Below, one piece after another: positions 17,417 through 26,979 of a stretch of DNA of 64,000 nt. The DNA comes from Paenibacillus odorifer (lineage in GTDB: Bacteria; Bacillota; Bacilli; Paenibacillales; Paenibacillaceae): positions 5,456,001 to 5,520,000 of the forward strand of contig NZ_CP009428.1 in assembly GCF_000758725.1 (NCBI RefSeq), given 5' to 3'. Position 1 is the stretch's first letter. Every line of letters begins with the position of its first letter. The translations under genes were made by a program, and so were the position numbers. The notes under the pieces were generated by a model, which was not told the origin of the DNA, made no database searches, and saw only the letters and a list, made by a program, of their open reading frames with translations.

Positions 17417-17564
17417 AATGAACCTCCACCTTTTATTCAATTTAAGAACGAAAGAATCATAAAATGTAATAATAAACCTAATCTATTATTAAATTCAAAT
17501 CATCTAATTTACAAGTAATATATTTATTTGAAATTCATTGGTAATAGTTCGGAAACCCGATAAA

Positions 17565-18974
17565 TCACACAAACTTTTTCACTGTTGTAGTAATTATCTG
17601 CTTAAATAATTTAATTATCTTTCTATTAACAATAATTACTAACAGAAATAATATTAACTCAATAAAAAATTCTTTAAATATAGTAAAATCAATAAATAAT
17701 ATAAATATTTGTATACTAATAAGCAATAAATTAAGCGTAATAATTCTTACATTAAGTTTCATATTGATATATTTTTTTGTATCATAATATCTTAAAACCC
17801 AAACAACAAAAAAACTAATCATTGTTGAAATTCCGGCTCCGTTAGTCCCCACTAAAGGTATGAAAATTATATTTGCAATTACATTCACTACTCCGCCAAT
17901 CACTGAAGTTCTAAAGACTCCACCTGTTTGTTTAGCAGCTATATAATTCGTTCCTAAAAATCCCGAGAAACTAGAAAATATGATGCCAATTAATAAAAAA
18001 GGGACGAATTGCCAAGATTGATAGAATTCATTTGATACTAAAGTTGAAGTAATGAATTTTAAGACCAATAGAATTCCAGATGTTCCCAAAAATAATATCA
18101 TTGAGAAATAACTAAATGTTTTAGAATAAAAATTCGATTTACCTTCATCGTTATATTCTTCGATAGCGGATAATTGCCAAGCTTGAAAAAAAACCGTATT
18201 CAATATAGAAAGTAGACTTGGTATTTTATTTGCAACTGCAAATAATCCATTTGCACTCGCTCCTACAAAAAAGAGAATGAAATATCGATTAGAAGCGTTT
18301 ATTGTCCACCACATAAAAGCATTTGGTATAAGTGGTATACAGTAAACTAGCATTTTTACAGTTATTTTTTTGTTTATTTTATCAAATCTAATATAACTTA
18401 ATATTTTGGTGTATAGTGTCAAATATACTATTGAAATTAGGTTTGCAATAATAATAGACAAAAAATACCCGTTAATACCCATGTTATATTTCACTAAGAA
18501 AATTATATTAAAGACTGCTGTAACCAATGTCATAATAATTCCATTCAAGGCGTACACTTTAATTTTACCAATTGCTCTAATAAATTGGGTCAGCATAGTT
18601 TGAAAAGCTTGTATTATTAATATTGTATACATATATTCCAACAACCCACTTAGAACATTAAAATACACAAATATTGGATAGAATAATAAAGCAATTATAG
18701 AACCTAAAATTGTAATTATTAAGGCGTTTGTAAATACAACATCATTTGGATATTTTTTATCCATTACAAATCTTAATACAGCGTCAAATATACTTAAAGA
18801 GATAATCGGTAACAACAAACTACTCGTTGTTGTAATTATATCTATCGTGCCGTACTCCACTGCAGTTAAGTAATATGTGTAAAGTGGAACTAAGAAAATT
18901 AAAATCAATTTACTTCCAAGGTTTCCAACTGCGAATATAGCAGAATTCCCGATTAATTTTTTGTACTTATTCAA
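17565..18974 (-). CDS. Wzx-type oligosaccharide flippase (MATE/MOP superfamily)
   Basis: Polytopic inner-membrane protein, 469 residues with 12-14 predicted hydrophobic segments starting at residue 10. It is of the polysaccharide biosynthesis/RfbX family that moves lipid-linked repeat units across the membrane. Features are NSAIFAVGNLGSKLILIFLVP at the N-terminus and a LYTYYLTAVEYGTIDI segment typical of the family. ATG 18974 overlaps the upstream pyruvyl transferase by 4 bp. Strongly AT-rich codon use. The substrate cannot be told, but context says the EPS repeat unit made by this locus. Confidence 0.9.
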   Translation of the reverse strand: MNKYKKLIGNSAIFAVGNLGSKLILIFLVPLYTYYLTAVEYGTIDIITTTSSLLLPIISLSIFDAVLRFVMDKKYPNDVVFTNALIITILGSIIALLFYPIFVYFNVLSGLLEYMYTILIIQAFQTMLTQFIRAIGKIKVYALNGIIMTLVTAVFNIIFLVKYNMGINGYFLSIIIANLISIVYLTLYTKILSYIRFDKINKKITVKMLVYCIPLIPNAFMWWTINASNRYFILFFVGASANGLFAVANKIPSLLSILNTVFFQAWQLSAIEEYNDEGKSNFYSKTFSYFSMILFLGTSGILLVLKFITSTLVSNEFYQSWQFVPFLLIGIIFSSFSGFLGTNYIAAKQTGGVFRTSVIGGVVNVIANIIFIPLVGTNGAGISTMISFFVVWVLRYYDTKKYINMKLNVRIITLNLLLISIQIFILFIDFTIFKEFFIELILFLLVIIVNRKIIKLFKQIITTTVKKFV

Positions 18975-20074
18975 ATAGATTCACCACTCTTCAAACCTAT
19001 AAACTTATCTAATTCCCAAAATTGTCTTTCAGATTTATCTAAAATGCTTTTGTTGATACCTTTGTTGTTTTCAAATTCAAACTCTATTTCTTCAATAGTT
19101 AGTTTATCTATTTCTTCAATAAATGTCATTGAATTAGACAGATTATAATCTGAAATTATGTCTGAGGTTTTTTTACTATATATGATAGGGTAAAATTTGC
19201 TATTCAAAATGTAAGCTAAAATTAGTGAATGAAACCGACAAGTGATGAACTTTTCAATGGAAGATATCTCTTGAAGAAAACTTTCTATGTTGCCTCTATA
19301 AAATAATGTATGAGTATCAGCTTTATTGATCCTATTTAATATATCATTAATAATTTCTTCGTCTCCTTCTATCTGACAGAAAGAAATTAGTGTAACCTGT
19401 TTTTTTTTTTCATTATAATGATTAATTATTTCTACCATTTTTTCTATATAAATTTCTTTATAATTAATTAAATCCAATCTATTTTCCAAAGAAATTAGGG
19501 ATATACCGATCGAATTCTCAATCTTCTTTTGAGTGTTTGCTTCTAAGCTAAATATAATATCTGGTTCATTTCTAACATTATTTAATTCTGGGAACAACGA
19601 ATAGGAATAAGAATCTCTGAAACATATATCCTCTAATTCCTTGAAAAGTTCATTATAACTCAGAACAAAATTTTCATCTTTATGTGGTCCGAAATTTGAT
19701 CCAAGAACAAAATTCTTTTTCCCATTTGATTTAAACTTACTCCAAAGAAATCTTCTTCTTTCATACAGCCTTTTCCACCCTTTTATTTCCATAAAAATGG
19801 ATCCACCGATGCTTACTGTAGCGGATAGATTTAATTTTCCCATAATATAATAGTGATAAATATTTAGCAAATTTGTTCGAAATAGAACTGTATAAATAAT
19901 TTTCGGCAATCTGATAAGTCTGACATTCTTATATTCACTTAAAAAATTATATTTATAAGCTTTATTTTGACAGAAAATATACCAAGTCACATTTGGATAT
20001 CGTTCTAATATCATCTTCAAAAATAAGTCATCACCTAGATTTTCTGCCAAATATATTTCAAGTAATATTTTCAT
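18971..20074 (-). CDS. Polysaccharide pyruvyl transferase family protein
   Basis: 367 residues. Family features are NLGDDLFLKMILERYPNV near the N-terminus, the glycine-rich SIGGSIFMEIKGW at about 92-104, VLGSNFGPH, FRDSYSYSLFPEL and the C-terminal CRFHSLILAYILNSKFYPI. Such enzymes transfer pyruvate from PEP to a sugar in cell-surface polymers as a ketal; CsaB and WcaK are relatives. It overlaps wzx by 4 bp. The presence of an SLH-domain protein in the same locus makes cell-wall polymer pyruvylation worth considering. Confidence 0.85.
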   Translation of the reverse strand: MKILLEIYLAENLGDDLFLKMILERYPNVTWYIFCQNKAYKYNFLSEYKNVRLIRLPKIIYTVLFRTNLLNIYHYYIMGKLNLSATVSIGGSIFMEIKGWKRLYERRRFLWSKFKSNGKKNFVLGSNFGPHKDENFVLSYNELFKELEDICFRDSYSYSLFPELNNVRNEPDIIFSLEANTQKKIENSIGISLISLENRLDLINYKEIYIEKMVEIINHYNEKKKQVTLISFCQIEGDEEIINDILNRINKADTHTLFYRGNIESFLQEISSIEKFITCRFHSLILAYILNSKFYPIIYSKKTSDIISDYNLSNSMTFIEEIDKLTIEEIEFEFENNKGINKSILDKSERQFWELDKFIGLKSGESI

Positions 20075-20143
20075 TAATTTTCTCCCTAATCCCTATGAAT
20101 TTAATTCATCCTATGTAATTTTATTTAATTTCAATATTAATAT

Positions 20144-21124
20144 TCAATTCATAAAATCCACTTTTTTATCATTATAGTAACGAGTAATTAGATATCTATA
20201 CATAGATTTATTTACATAAAACAAAGAATAGGCGAGTAGTTTAGCTTTTGATATTTTTTTTTCATTTAATAACTTTTTAGTCACTGAATTAAGAAAAGAT
20301 ACAACTTTTTCATATTCGAATTTATATTTTTTTTCCATTCTATGATATATGAGTACATTAAGAACACTAAAATATGAGGTGAATGCATAAGCATACGCTT
20401 CATTGACACTGCTTGTTTTTTTCTTTTTAATCACTTCAATAATCATATCAGTGAATTTTAACATATGAAAAACTTTTTCGTTGAAGCCTATTTTTGTCGC
20501 TGATCCAATGCGAATGTAATAATGATATTTTGCTTCTTTGCAGCAGACTACAGTTTTAGAGTTTAGACAAGCTTCAAAAAGAAAAAAAGCATCCTCACCA
20601 ACAGATAATCCAAGATCAAATTTATGCTTTAAAATTCTCTTGTTAAAAACTTTATTACACACTGAATTACCAAATGTTTTCCTTTCTAGAAAAAAATCCG
20701 CACAATCTCTATCAGAATAGACTACATTATCATTTATCTGATGCTCTAAAATTATTTCAGTAGTACTGTTCATAAAATAATTACAACATGAAATATCTGC
20801 CTTATACTTTTCAGCATTTTCAATAAGTATTTCATACATATCAGCCTCAATCCAGTCGTCACTATCAACAAAACCAATATATGTTCCAATTGAAGCGTCT
20901 AAACCAGTATTACGAGCAGATGAAACACCATTATTTTCAGTACTAATAATTTTTATACGGTTATCAATTGTTGCATACTTCTCGCACATACTTAAAGAAG
21001 CATCATTTGAGCCGTCATTAACTAAAAGCAATTCAAAATTTGTATAAGTTTGATTAAGGATACTCTCAATACAACGACTAAGGTATTGTTCAGAGTTGTA
21101 AACTGGTACAATGATGCTAATCAC
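20144..21124 (-). CDS. Family 2 glycosyltransferase
   Basis: GT-A fold transferase for EPS assembly. N-terminal ISIIVPVYNSEQYLSRCIES, then LLLVNDGSNDASLSMCEKY and the DxD-containing GFVDSDDWIEADMYEILIE. The frame is open to 21175, but I prefer GTG 21124 (about 326 residues). It puts the conserved VISIIVPVYN at the very N-terminus and has AGAGAGG 10 nt upstream, whereas the ATG at 21175 has no SD. AT-rich. The acceptor and sugar are unknown. 179 bp of AT-rich sequence without a gene separates it from the polymerase gene at 21355. Confidence 0.88.
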   Translation of the reverse strand: MISIIVPVYNSEQYLSRCIESILNQTYTNFELLLVNDGSNDASLSMCEKYATIDNRIKIISTENNGVSSARNTGLDASIGTYIGFVDSDDWIEADMYEILIENAEKYKADISCCNYFMNSTTEIILEHQINDNVVYSDRDCADFFLERKTFGNSVCNKVFNKRILKHKFDLGLSVGEDAFFLFEACLNSKTVVCCKEAKYHYYIRIGSATKIGFNEKVFHMLKFTDMIIEVIKKKKTSSVNEAYAYAFTSYFSVLNVLIYHRMEKKYKFEYEKVVSFLNSVTKKLLNEKKISKAKLLAYSLFYVNKSMYRYLITRYYNDKKVDFMN

Positions 21125-21354
21125 TTTATCCAATCCTCTCTTTTCTCTATTATTACCTGATTCCACATGCAGCATATTTTCGTAAATTACCGTTTAAACA
21201 ATTGATGGATTGTATAAATAGGTAGAGAAAAAGTCCTACTATAATTAGCACAGATTTAAAATAAGTATTTATCCATTTTAATCAAACTGTTTAACAAAGA
21301 TAAATATTAAATTATTATAATAATTTGTTCTCATATATAAGTTAACTAGTCAAC

Positions 21355-22452
21355 TTATTTGAATGTTGAAAACTGCCAAAAAAAACTATAGGGAACAACA
21401 CCTTCTGACCCACTATTAAGCATGTAATAATAATAAAGGGTCAATAAAAAAAACATAGGCAAATATAATATACCACCAATACCCTTTAGTTTTATTAGTA
21501 TTTTCGGAATAAAAATAATCATAAAAACACCAAAATAGTATGCCATCCGGCTAAATATAAATATCTTAGTACCAATTAAGCCAATCACAACAGAAAATAC
21601 CATAAAAATTGATAAATAAAACAATTCATTTCGATCAATTATCTCTAATAGTTTTTTTTCTCTTGCTAAAAAATAAATTGAGATTATAGCTAAACACAAT
21701 TGAGATATCCATATAATATAAGTACCTCTGACAGCTTTTCCCGCAAAAAATTGCGTTCCTTGATATACGTCATAATGACTTAATAAATTTAAAATAATAT
21801 TATTTGAAAACATTAATAGAAAACACAAACTAAACGAAATAATTGTTATGTATATGAAATTTTTTGGTTTAGGTTTAATAAGCTTCAATGGCAAAATCAG
21901 TATAAATAATATTGAAGATAAATGAAACATTGAGGAGAGTAAAATAATTGCTAAAAAACTTTTGATTTTACCTTTTTTAAAAAAATAAAAAGAATTACAT
22001 AATAATGCAACAGAAATGAATTGCCTTGATGCATTTAATGAAATACAAAAGTAGAATGTAGTCAGAAATAAAAATGTTGAAATATATACATTATCAGAGT
22101 TGTAATATACAAATACTGCAAAAGCATAAATAATAATTGCACTCGTTAAGATAGTAATAGCTTGTGGATCTACTGTAAATCTAGACAAAATTTTATTCAG
22201 TAATAAATAACCATGTTCAGACCTATATACTTTAAATAGATTTGTAATGTCTATATTAGCTACAGTTGAAAATATTTGTTGATACTGTTTAGTGTCAGTA
22301 CCAACATTTATATTTCTAAATCCTGATACAAAAAAAATGGATGTAAATGCTATAATTACGAATATTCTTTCCTTTACTCTATTACTTCCTGTCATATAAA
22401 ATAATAAGCCTAATATAGTTACAAAGGCTAAATTCATGAAATAAATGCTCAT
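21355..22452 (-). CDS. EpsG-family O-antigen/EPS polymerase
   Basis: 365-residue polytopic membrane protein with about ten hydrophobic segments. The EpsG signature region, with RNINVGTDTKQYQQIFS at about 46-62, is present, as is SLNASRQFISVALLCNSFYF (the NxxRQ motif). EpsG/Wzy proteins polymerise lipid-linked repeats in Wzx/Wzy-type pathways. Together with Wzx, Wzz and CpsD here it makes a complete Wzx/Wzy export set. Start ATG 22452, directly after MSIYFMNLAFVTILG. Very AT-rich. Confidence 0.87.
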   Translation of the reverse strand: MSIYFMNLAFVTILGLLFYMTGSNRVKERIFVIIAFTSIFFVSGFRNINVGTDTKQYQQIFSTVANIDITNLFKVYRSEHGYLLLNKILSRFTVDPQAITILTSAIIIYAFAVFVYYNSDNVYISTFLFLTTFYFCISLNASRQFISVALLCNSFYFFKKGKIKSFLAIILLSSMFHLSSILFILILPLKLIKPKPKNFIYITIISFSLCFLLMFSNNIILNLLSHYDVYQGTQFFAGKAVRGTYIIWISQLCLAIISIYFLAREKKLLEIIDRNELFYLSIFMVFSVVIGLIGTKIFIFSRMAYYFGVFMIIFIPKILIKLKGIGGILYLPMFFLLTLYYYYMLNSGSEGVVPYSFFWQFSTFK

Positions 22453-22516
22453 ATAACTACTCCTTAATTATCTCTATATAAAAGTTAAAGATGCTTAATT
22501 ACATTAAGTGTATATA

Positions 22517-23515
22517 TTATAACTTTAATAACTTTATTCTCGAATACAATTGTATTGGAATTTTCACTAAATTAATATGTATACACAACAAACTCATTAC
22601 AAATTTACGATTTAATGGCATAGGAGATTTTAATAAAAAAATATATTTACTTCTTAATTTTTGTGTTAGTTCTATTACTGTTTTATCGTTAAAAGATCTT
22701 TTATCAGCAAAACCATATAAAGAAATTTTTGACAATAGAGAGAAATAAGATCTTGCTTGCTTCATTTTAGCGAGCTTTATAATCTCTTGATCACCAACTG
22801 TTAATGCTAATGCCACCATTTGATCTCCTACAATCAAAATTTCCAAATCTTTATTTTGGAATCCTCTTCTAGTAATACTTGCACCATCTTGAAAGTAGAA
22901 ATAAGAAATTTTATTACTTTTAACATATTTTCTCGCTCTTTGAAGCAACATAAAATTCGTCGCTCCATCTTCATATAATTGTCCTTCGGGAAATCTTATC
23001 TCGTTAAACAAATGCCGTTTATACAATTTATTCCATACAGGGAAATCTGCAATTCTTTTAGACATTCCTTCAAATAAATAATTATGTAAACTATCATTCC
23101 CCTCATAACATTTAATTTCTATTTTAGATTGATTTATATTTTCCTCACCTTTTGATAAAATATATGACACTGACGATACATCACAATCATATTCTTCTAT
23201 TAAATTTAATAGGTATTCAAACATGTCATAGGTAATCCAATCATCACTATCTACAAAACCTATATACTCTCCCTCCGCTACTTCAATCCCAGCATTTCTA
23301 GCCGAACTTAAACCACCATTTTCTTTATGGATAACTCTTATTCTCTTATCTTGAGCAGCGAAAGAATCACAAATAATACCGCAATTATCAGGGGTTCCAT
23401 CATTTACCAATATTAATTCAAAATCCTTATATGTTTGTGCAAGTATTGAATCAACACATCGTTTTAAATATTTTTCTACTTTATATACCGGTACAATTAT
23501 ACTAATTTTCGGCAC
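22517..23515 (-). CDS. Family 2 glycosyltransferase
   Basis: Second GT2 enzyme of the locus, similar in its first 110 residues to the one at 20144 (ISIIVPVYKVEKYLKRCVDS, LILVNDGTPDNCG, GFVDSDDWITYDMFEYL). The start is placed at GTG 23515, giving PKISIIVPVY at the N-terminus. GGAGG lies 10 nt upstream, and the longer frame to 23542 would begin inside that SD. 332 residues, with a short hydrophobic C-terminus. Sugar specificity unknown. Confidence 0.88.
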   Translation of the reverse strand: MPKISIIVPVYKVEKYLKRCVDSILAQTYKDFELILVNDGTPDNCGIICDSFAAQDKRIRVIHKENGGLSSARNAGIEVAEGEYIGFVDSDDWITYDMFEYLLNLIEEYDCDVSSVSYILSKGEENINQSKIEIKCYEGNDSLHNYLFEGMSKRIADFPVWNKLYKRHLFNEIRFPEGQLYEDGATNFMLLQRARKYVKSNKISYFYFQDGASITRRGFQNKDLEILIVGDQMVALALTVGDQEIIKLAKMKQARSYFSLLSKISLYGFADKRSFNDKTVIELTQKLRSKYIFLLKSPMPLNRKFVMSLLCIHINLVKIPIQLYSRIKLLKL

Positions 23516-23648
23516 TATGTAATTTCCTCCATAAATAATCAATAGTCTATATACATCAATTTCATAAATTCGAGTTTTAAATCATCAAGATTCAATTACC
23601 ATTCACTGTGGAGTCTAATTTTACTCTCCTTAATAAATGAATCGCAAA

Positions 23649-24251
23649 TCACACAGAAGAATACCTAACCCACTTTTTTGTAATATCGTTATATTTTTTA
23701 ACTACTTTTGCAGGAGATCCGACTGCAATACAATTTTCAGGTATATCTTTATTAACAACTGAATTTGCACCTATAATACACCCATTCCCTATACTAACCC
23801 CCGGTAAAATACATACATTTTCGCCAATCCATACATTATTACCAATCGATACAGGTCTTGAAAAAATAGGTCTTTCATCTGGAGGAACATCAGGTGTAGA
23901 ACTCAAGGTAGAATCAGAGTAGTTGCCATGACTAATATCACTTATAAATATTTTAGAAGCAAGTAAACAATTATTTCCGATTAAAACTTTCTCACCAGAT
24001 GCAATATGGACATAATCACCAAATTTACATTTATGTCCTATTATAATTTTTTTGTTGCTTCCTGACCCAGTATCAAACATCTCAAACCGACAATTATATC
24101 CCGTTGTAAAACCCTGACCATAATCCAAAAACCTTTTACCTCTTACATATATTGGTCTCCGAACCAAACGTGCACCTTTATAAAAAAGTCTAGTATAAAT
24201 AAGAGAGATCATATTCTTTAATATTTCCCCTAATCCATAATTATTTACCAT
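23649..24251 (-). CDS. Left-handed beta-helix acyltransferase (WcaF/LacA-like)
   Basis: 200 residues with hexapeptide repeats ([LIV]GxxxxI) through the second half: IGHKCKFGDYVHIASGEKV, IGNNVWIGENVCILPGVSIG and GCIIGANSVVNKDIPENC. The catalytic His is likely in ISDISHGNYSD. Probably acetylates an EPS sugar using acetyl-CoA. The ATG at 24251 overlaps the stop of the upstream glycosyltransferase by one base (TAATG), so translation is coupled. The exact substrate is unknown. Confidence 0.88.
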   Translation of the reverse strand: MVNNYGLGEILKNMISLIYTRLFYKGARLVRRPIYVRGKRFLDYGQGFTTGYNCRFEMFDTGSGSNKKIIIGHKCKFGDYVHIASGEKVLIGNNCLLASKIFISDISHGNYSDSTLSSTPDVPPDERPIFSRPVSIGNNVWIGENVCILPGVSIGNGCIIGANSVVNKDIPENCIAVGSPAKVVKKYNDITKKWVRYSSV

Positions 24252-25381
24252 TATTCATACAACTCCTTGATTACGACATTCATTTTTTTATTAAATGCCA
24301 CTGAGGAAAAAAAATCATTAAATACTTTTTTGGTGTTTTTTCTCATTTCAACAAACTGTTCCAAATCAATATTTGTGATCTCATAAACTAATTCCTGAAT
24401 ATTTGTATCTGTAAGATTAAATCCTATTTTATATAGTTCCACAATTTCAGCAGTATCTGCCTGAATATTATTTATAATTGGTAAACCATGCTGGAAGTAA
24501 TCAATTGACTTCATAGTTAGTCCAACGCAAACATCTTTCTTCATTATATTCAATCCAAAATGACATTGATCGAATATCAGTTGTTTCTCTGCTGCATCAT
24601 AAAGTTTACTATGATACTTCACTACCGCACCTGTACTATTAATTTCTTCAATAAGGAGGTTTCTATTCTCACCATCTCCAATAATATGAAGAGTCGTAGG
24701 CTTTATCTCATGTAAGGCTTTTATAAATTTTTTAATTTGTTGAATGTCAATAATATTATTTATTGAACCTAAATAACACAGGTGAAATTCTCTTTCATTG
24801 AGAACAGAGTTATTTACAATTTTTATTTCTTTCTTTGCCAGGTATACTGTATCTTTTTTTGAGTTTTTTAATAAATCTTTCAAAATTGATTGGTATAGAT
24901 TACATTCTGTAATAATAAAATCAGCAAATTTCAAGCTATTATCTCGCATCAACCTCCAAAAAGTAAAAGGTGGGAAATACTTCATATTTCCAATTGGCAT
25001 AGTTTCTGGCCAAAGATCAACTAAATCAAAAACTAATTTTACATCATTGTTATTTTTTTTATATTCACCAGCAAACTTAGCAATTGAATTTGCTGGAATA
25101 ACCGCATATAACAGTTCGGGTTTAATATTTTCAACTAATTCAAATGCTTTTTTTGCATAGGCATAATGAGACCTTAATCTTGCTATTGACAAATTTTTAT
25201 TATAAGTGCTTGTATTGACAAATATATATCCAGGCTTCTCTTCAATACGTTTCGACTTCTTAAAGTGCCTGAAATCCGATTGTATAATCGTTACTTCATC
25301 TCCTCTCTTGCAGAAGTATTCATGAAGTAAATCTATTCGATCTTCGTAGGTATCGAAGCAGGTTACAATAACAACTTTCAT
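24251..25381 (-). CDS. Glycosyltransferase family 4-like
   Basis: 376 residues, GT-B type. The N-terminus MKVVIVTCFDTYEDRIDLLH resembles GT4 proteins. VFDLVDLWPETMP is a frequent WbuB/GT4 motif. LCYLGSINNIIDI and LHIIGDGENRNLL mark the second Rossmann domain, and GLTMKSIDYFQHGLPIINN is the donor-binding region. It sits 2 bp after the epimerase gene. Donor sugar unknown. AT-rich, like its neighbours. Confidence 0.85.
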   Translation of the reverse strand: MKVVIVTCFDTYEDRIDLLHEYFCKRGDEVTIIQSDFRHFKKSKRIEEKPGYIFVNTSTYNKNLSIARLRSHYAYAKKAFELVENIKPELLYAVIPANSIAKFAGEYKKNNNDVKLVFDLVDLWPETMPIGNMKYFPPFTFWRLMRDNSLKFADFIITECNLYQSILKDLLKNSKKDTVYLAKKEIKIVNNSVLNEREFHLCYLGSINNIIDIQQIKKFIKALHEIKPTTLHIIGDGENRNLLIEEINSTGAVVKYHSKLYDAAEKQLIFDQCHFGLNIMKKDVCVGLTMKSIDYFQHGLPIINNIQADTAEIVELYKIGFNLTDTNIQELVYEITNIDLEQFVEMRKNTKKVFNDFFSSVAFNKKMNVVIKELYE

Positions 25382-25383
25382 AT

Positions 25384-26262
25384 CTATTGATTCTCCAGTT
25401 CAGTTGCCATAATTGATTCACGTAAATTTTTTTTTCTGTAATTCACTTTATATATACTGATACTCTGCTCATAAACTAAATTCCCGAATATTTTATTTAA
25501 AACCCTAACATATCTTCTTAGAAGAAATAAAAAAGGATTAAATCCTTTTACTAACTTAATCTTTTTCCCATTTGCTTCAGCTATTATTTTCACCATTTCA
25601 CTTGTATTTACATACTCATCGTTTTGTGGAAAAAATAATCCTCTTTCCTTATTTTCAATCATTAGTCTAATAAACTCACAAAGGTTATCTATATGAAGCA
25701 TGCTACGCTGGTTATCAACGTTAGGGAATATTGGTGAGATACGGGATATTTTCGCTAATTTTAAATAATTCCCTTTAGAGCCCTTACCATAAATCATTGG
25801 TGGTCTAATTATCACTACTTTGAAATCATCACTCTCTAGAAGAGAAATACCTTTCTCTGCCTGAAGCTTACTATTACCGTAAAAATTTGATGGCTGAGGT
25901 TTCGTATTTTTATCTATTATTCTTTTCTTGTTGATATGGCTACTGTCACCATAGACAATAATACTACTTGTGAAAATAAACTGCTTAACGTGTTCTTCTT
26001 TTGCTTTCTCCGCAACTTCAATCGCCAAATCGCGGTTAACTTTATAGTATTGTTGCTCCATACTTGGGTCCGTAGATACATGAGCAATTCCAGCAACATG
26101 GAGTACTACATCATAAATTGAAAAGTCATGTTCCTTCCAATCCGTACCTCTAACCGATAGCTCCACAACTTCGTATTGATCTGGCCATTGTTCCAGCCAC
26201 TTTATAAAATTTGTACCCACATAACTACCTTTACCAGTTATTAATATCTTTCGTTTACTCAT
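25384..26262 (-). CDS. NAD-dependent epimerase/dehydratase (extended SDR)
   Basis: 292 residues. The Rossmann motif ITGKGSYVGTNFIKWL is a variant of GxxGxxG. The family Thr/Ser is in FTSSIIVYGDSS, the YxxxK in FYGNSKLQAEKG, and the substrate loop in IIRPPMIYGKGSKGNY. Likely a nucleotide-sugar epimerase or reductase for the EPS repeat unit. I cannot name the sugar. One base separates it from the sugar transferase stop, so the two genes are cotranscribed. Confidence 0.85.
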   Translation of the reverse strand: MSKRKILITGKGSYVGTNFIKWLEQWPDQYEVVELSVRGTDWKEHDFSIYDVVLHVAGIAHVSTDPSMEQQYYKVNRDLAIEVAEKAKEEHVKQFIFTSSIIVYGDSSHINKKRIIDKNTKPQPSNFYGNSKLQAEKGISLLESDDFKVVIIRPPMIYGKGSKGNYLKLAKISRISPIFPNVDNQRSMLHIDNLCEFIRLMIENKERGLFFPQNDEYVNTSEMVKIIAEANGKKIKLVKGFNPFLFLLRRYVRVLNKIFGNLVYEQSISIYKVNYRKKNLRESIMATELENQ

Positions 26263-26263
26263 C

Positions 26264-26890
26264 TTATAAAGTTACTCCTTTAGTAGAAGACACTTCCTGT
26301 TTTGTTGTTCCTTCTTTTACACCATCAGACTTCAAAACACTTAGAATCGTCATAAAAAATACCTTTATATCAAACTTAAAAGAAAGGCTTGCAACATATT
26401 CTCCATCCAGACTCGCCTTCTTCTCAATAGGCAACTCATCTCTACCATTAATCTGAGCCCATCCAGTCAACCCAGGTTTGATATCATTAGCTCCATATTT
26501 ATCACGTTCAGCAATCAAATCATATTGATTCCATAATGCAGGACGAGGTCCCACGATACTCATTTCACCTTTTAGGATATTGATAATCTGAGGCAATTCA
26601 TCCAAGCTTGTTTTTCTTAGGAACTTGCCTACTTTAGTAATGAAGAAATCAGGATCTTCCAGTAGATGAGTTGGCATGTCTTGTGGTGTGTCTGTTCGCA
26701 TTGTTCTAAATTTTAGTATGTAGAATTCTGATTTATTTTTGCCTAAACGTTTTTGTTTAAATAATATAGGGCCTTTGGAAGTTGTCTTAATTGCGATCGC
26801 AATGATTAAAAAGACTGGCCATAACACTAGCATCCCAATTAAAGCTAATAGAAAATCTATGGTTTGTTTCGTGTAAACATAAGGTCTCAT
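26264..26890 (-). CDS. Priming sugar transferase (monotopic phosphoglycosyl transferase)
   Basis: 208-residue bacterial sugar transferase of the short PglC/EpsL type. It starts EPS repeat-unit synthesis by moving a phosphosugar onto undecaprenyl phosphate. One N-terminal membrane helix (about 9-33). Then PILFKQKRLGKNKSEFYILKF, the catalytic Asp-Glu in KTSLDELPQIINILKGEMS, IVGPRPAL and KPGLTGWAQINGRDEL. SD AGGTGA about 6 nt before ATG 26890. Upstream is the stalk-domain protein and a strong hairpin. Confidence 0.95.
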   Translation of the reverse strand: MRPYVYTKQTIDFLLALIGMLVLWPVFLIIAIAIKTTSKGPILFKQKRLGKNKSEFYILKFRTMRTDTPQDMPTHLLEDPDFFITKVGKFLRKTSLDELPQIINILKGEMSIVGPRPALWNQYDLIAERDKYGANDIKPGLTGWAQINGRDELPIEKKASLDGEYVASLSFKFDIKVFFMTILSVLKSDGVKEGTTKQEVSSTKGVTL

Positions 26891-26932
26891 AAGTTCACCT
26901 GATCCTTTTAGTTACTATTTCTCCATATGTAG

Positions 26933-26965
26933 ATCATCTCTATGCCAAATGAGCATAGAGATGAT
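26933..26965 (-). promoter_or_regulatory. Intercistronic 13-bp hairpin before the sugar transferase gene
   Basis: ATCATCTCTATGC and GCATAGAGATGAT are perfectly complementary with a 7-nt loop. No U-run follows on the minus strand, so it looks more like an mRNA processing, stability or attenuation element than a finished terminator. Confidence 0.5.
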
Positions 26966-26979
26966 ATTTTACTACTCTC

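Noticed and set aside
21340..21358. Palindrome AAGTTAACTAGTCAACTT at the end of the polymerase gene
   Set aside because: AT-rich short inverted repeat without a U-run; not convincing as a terminator.
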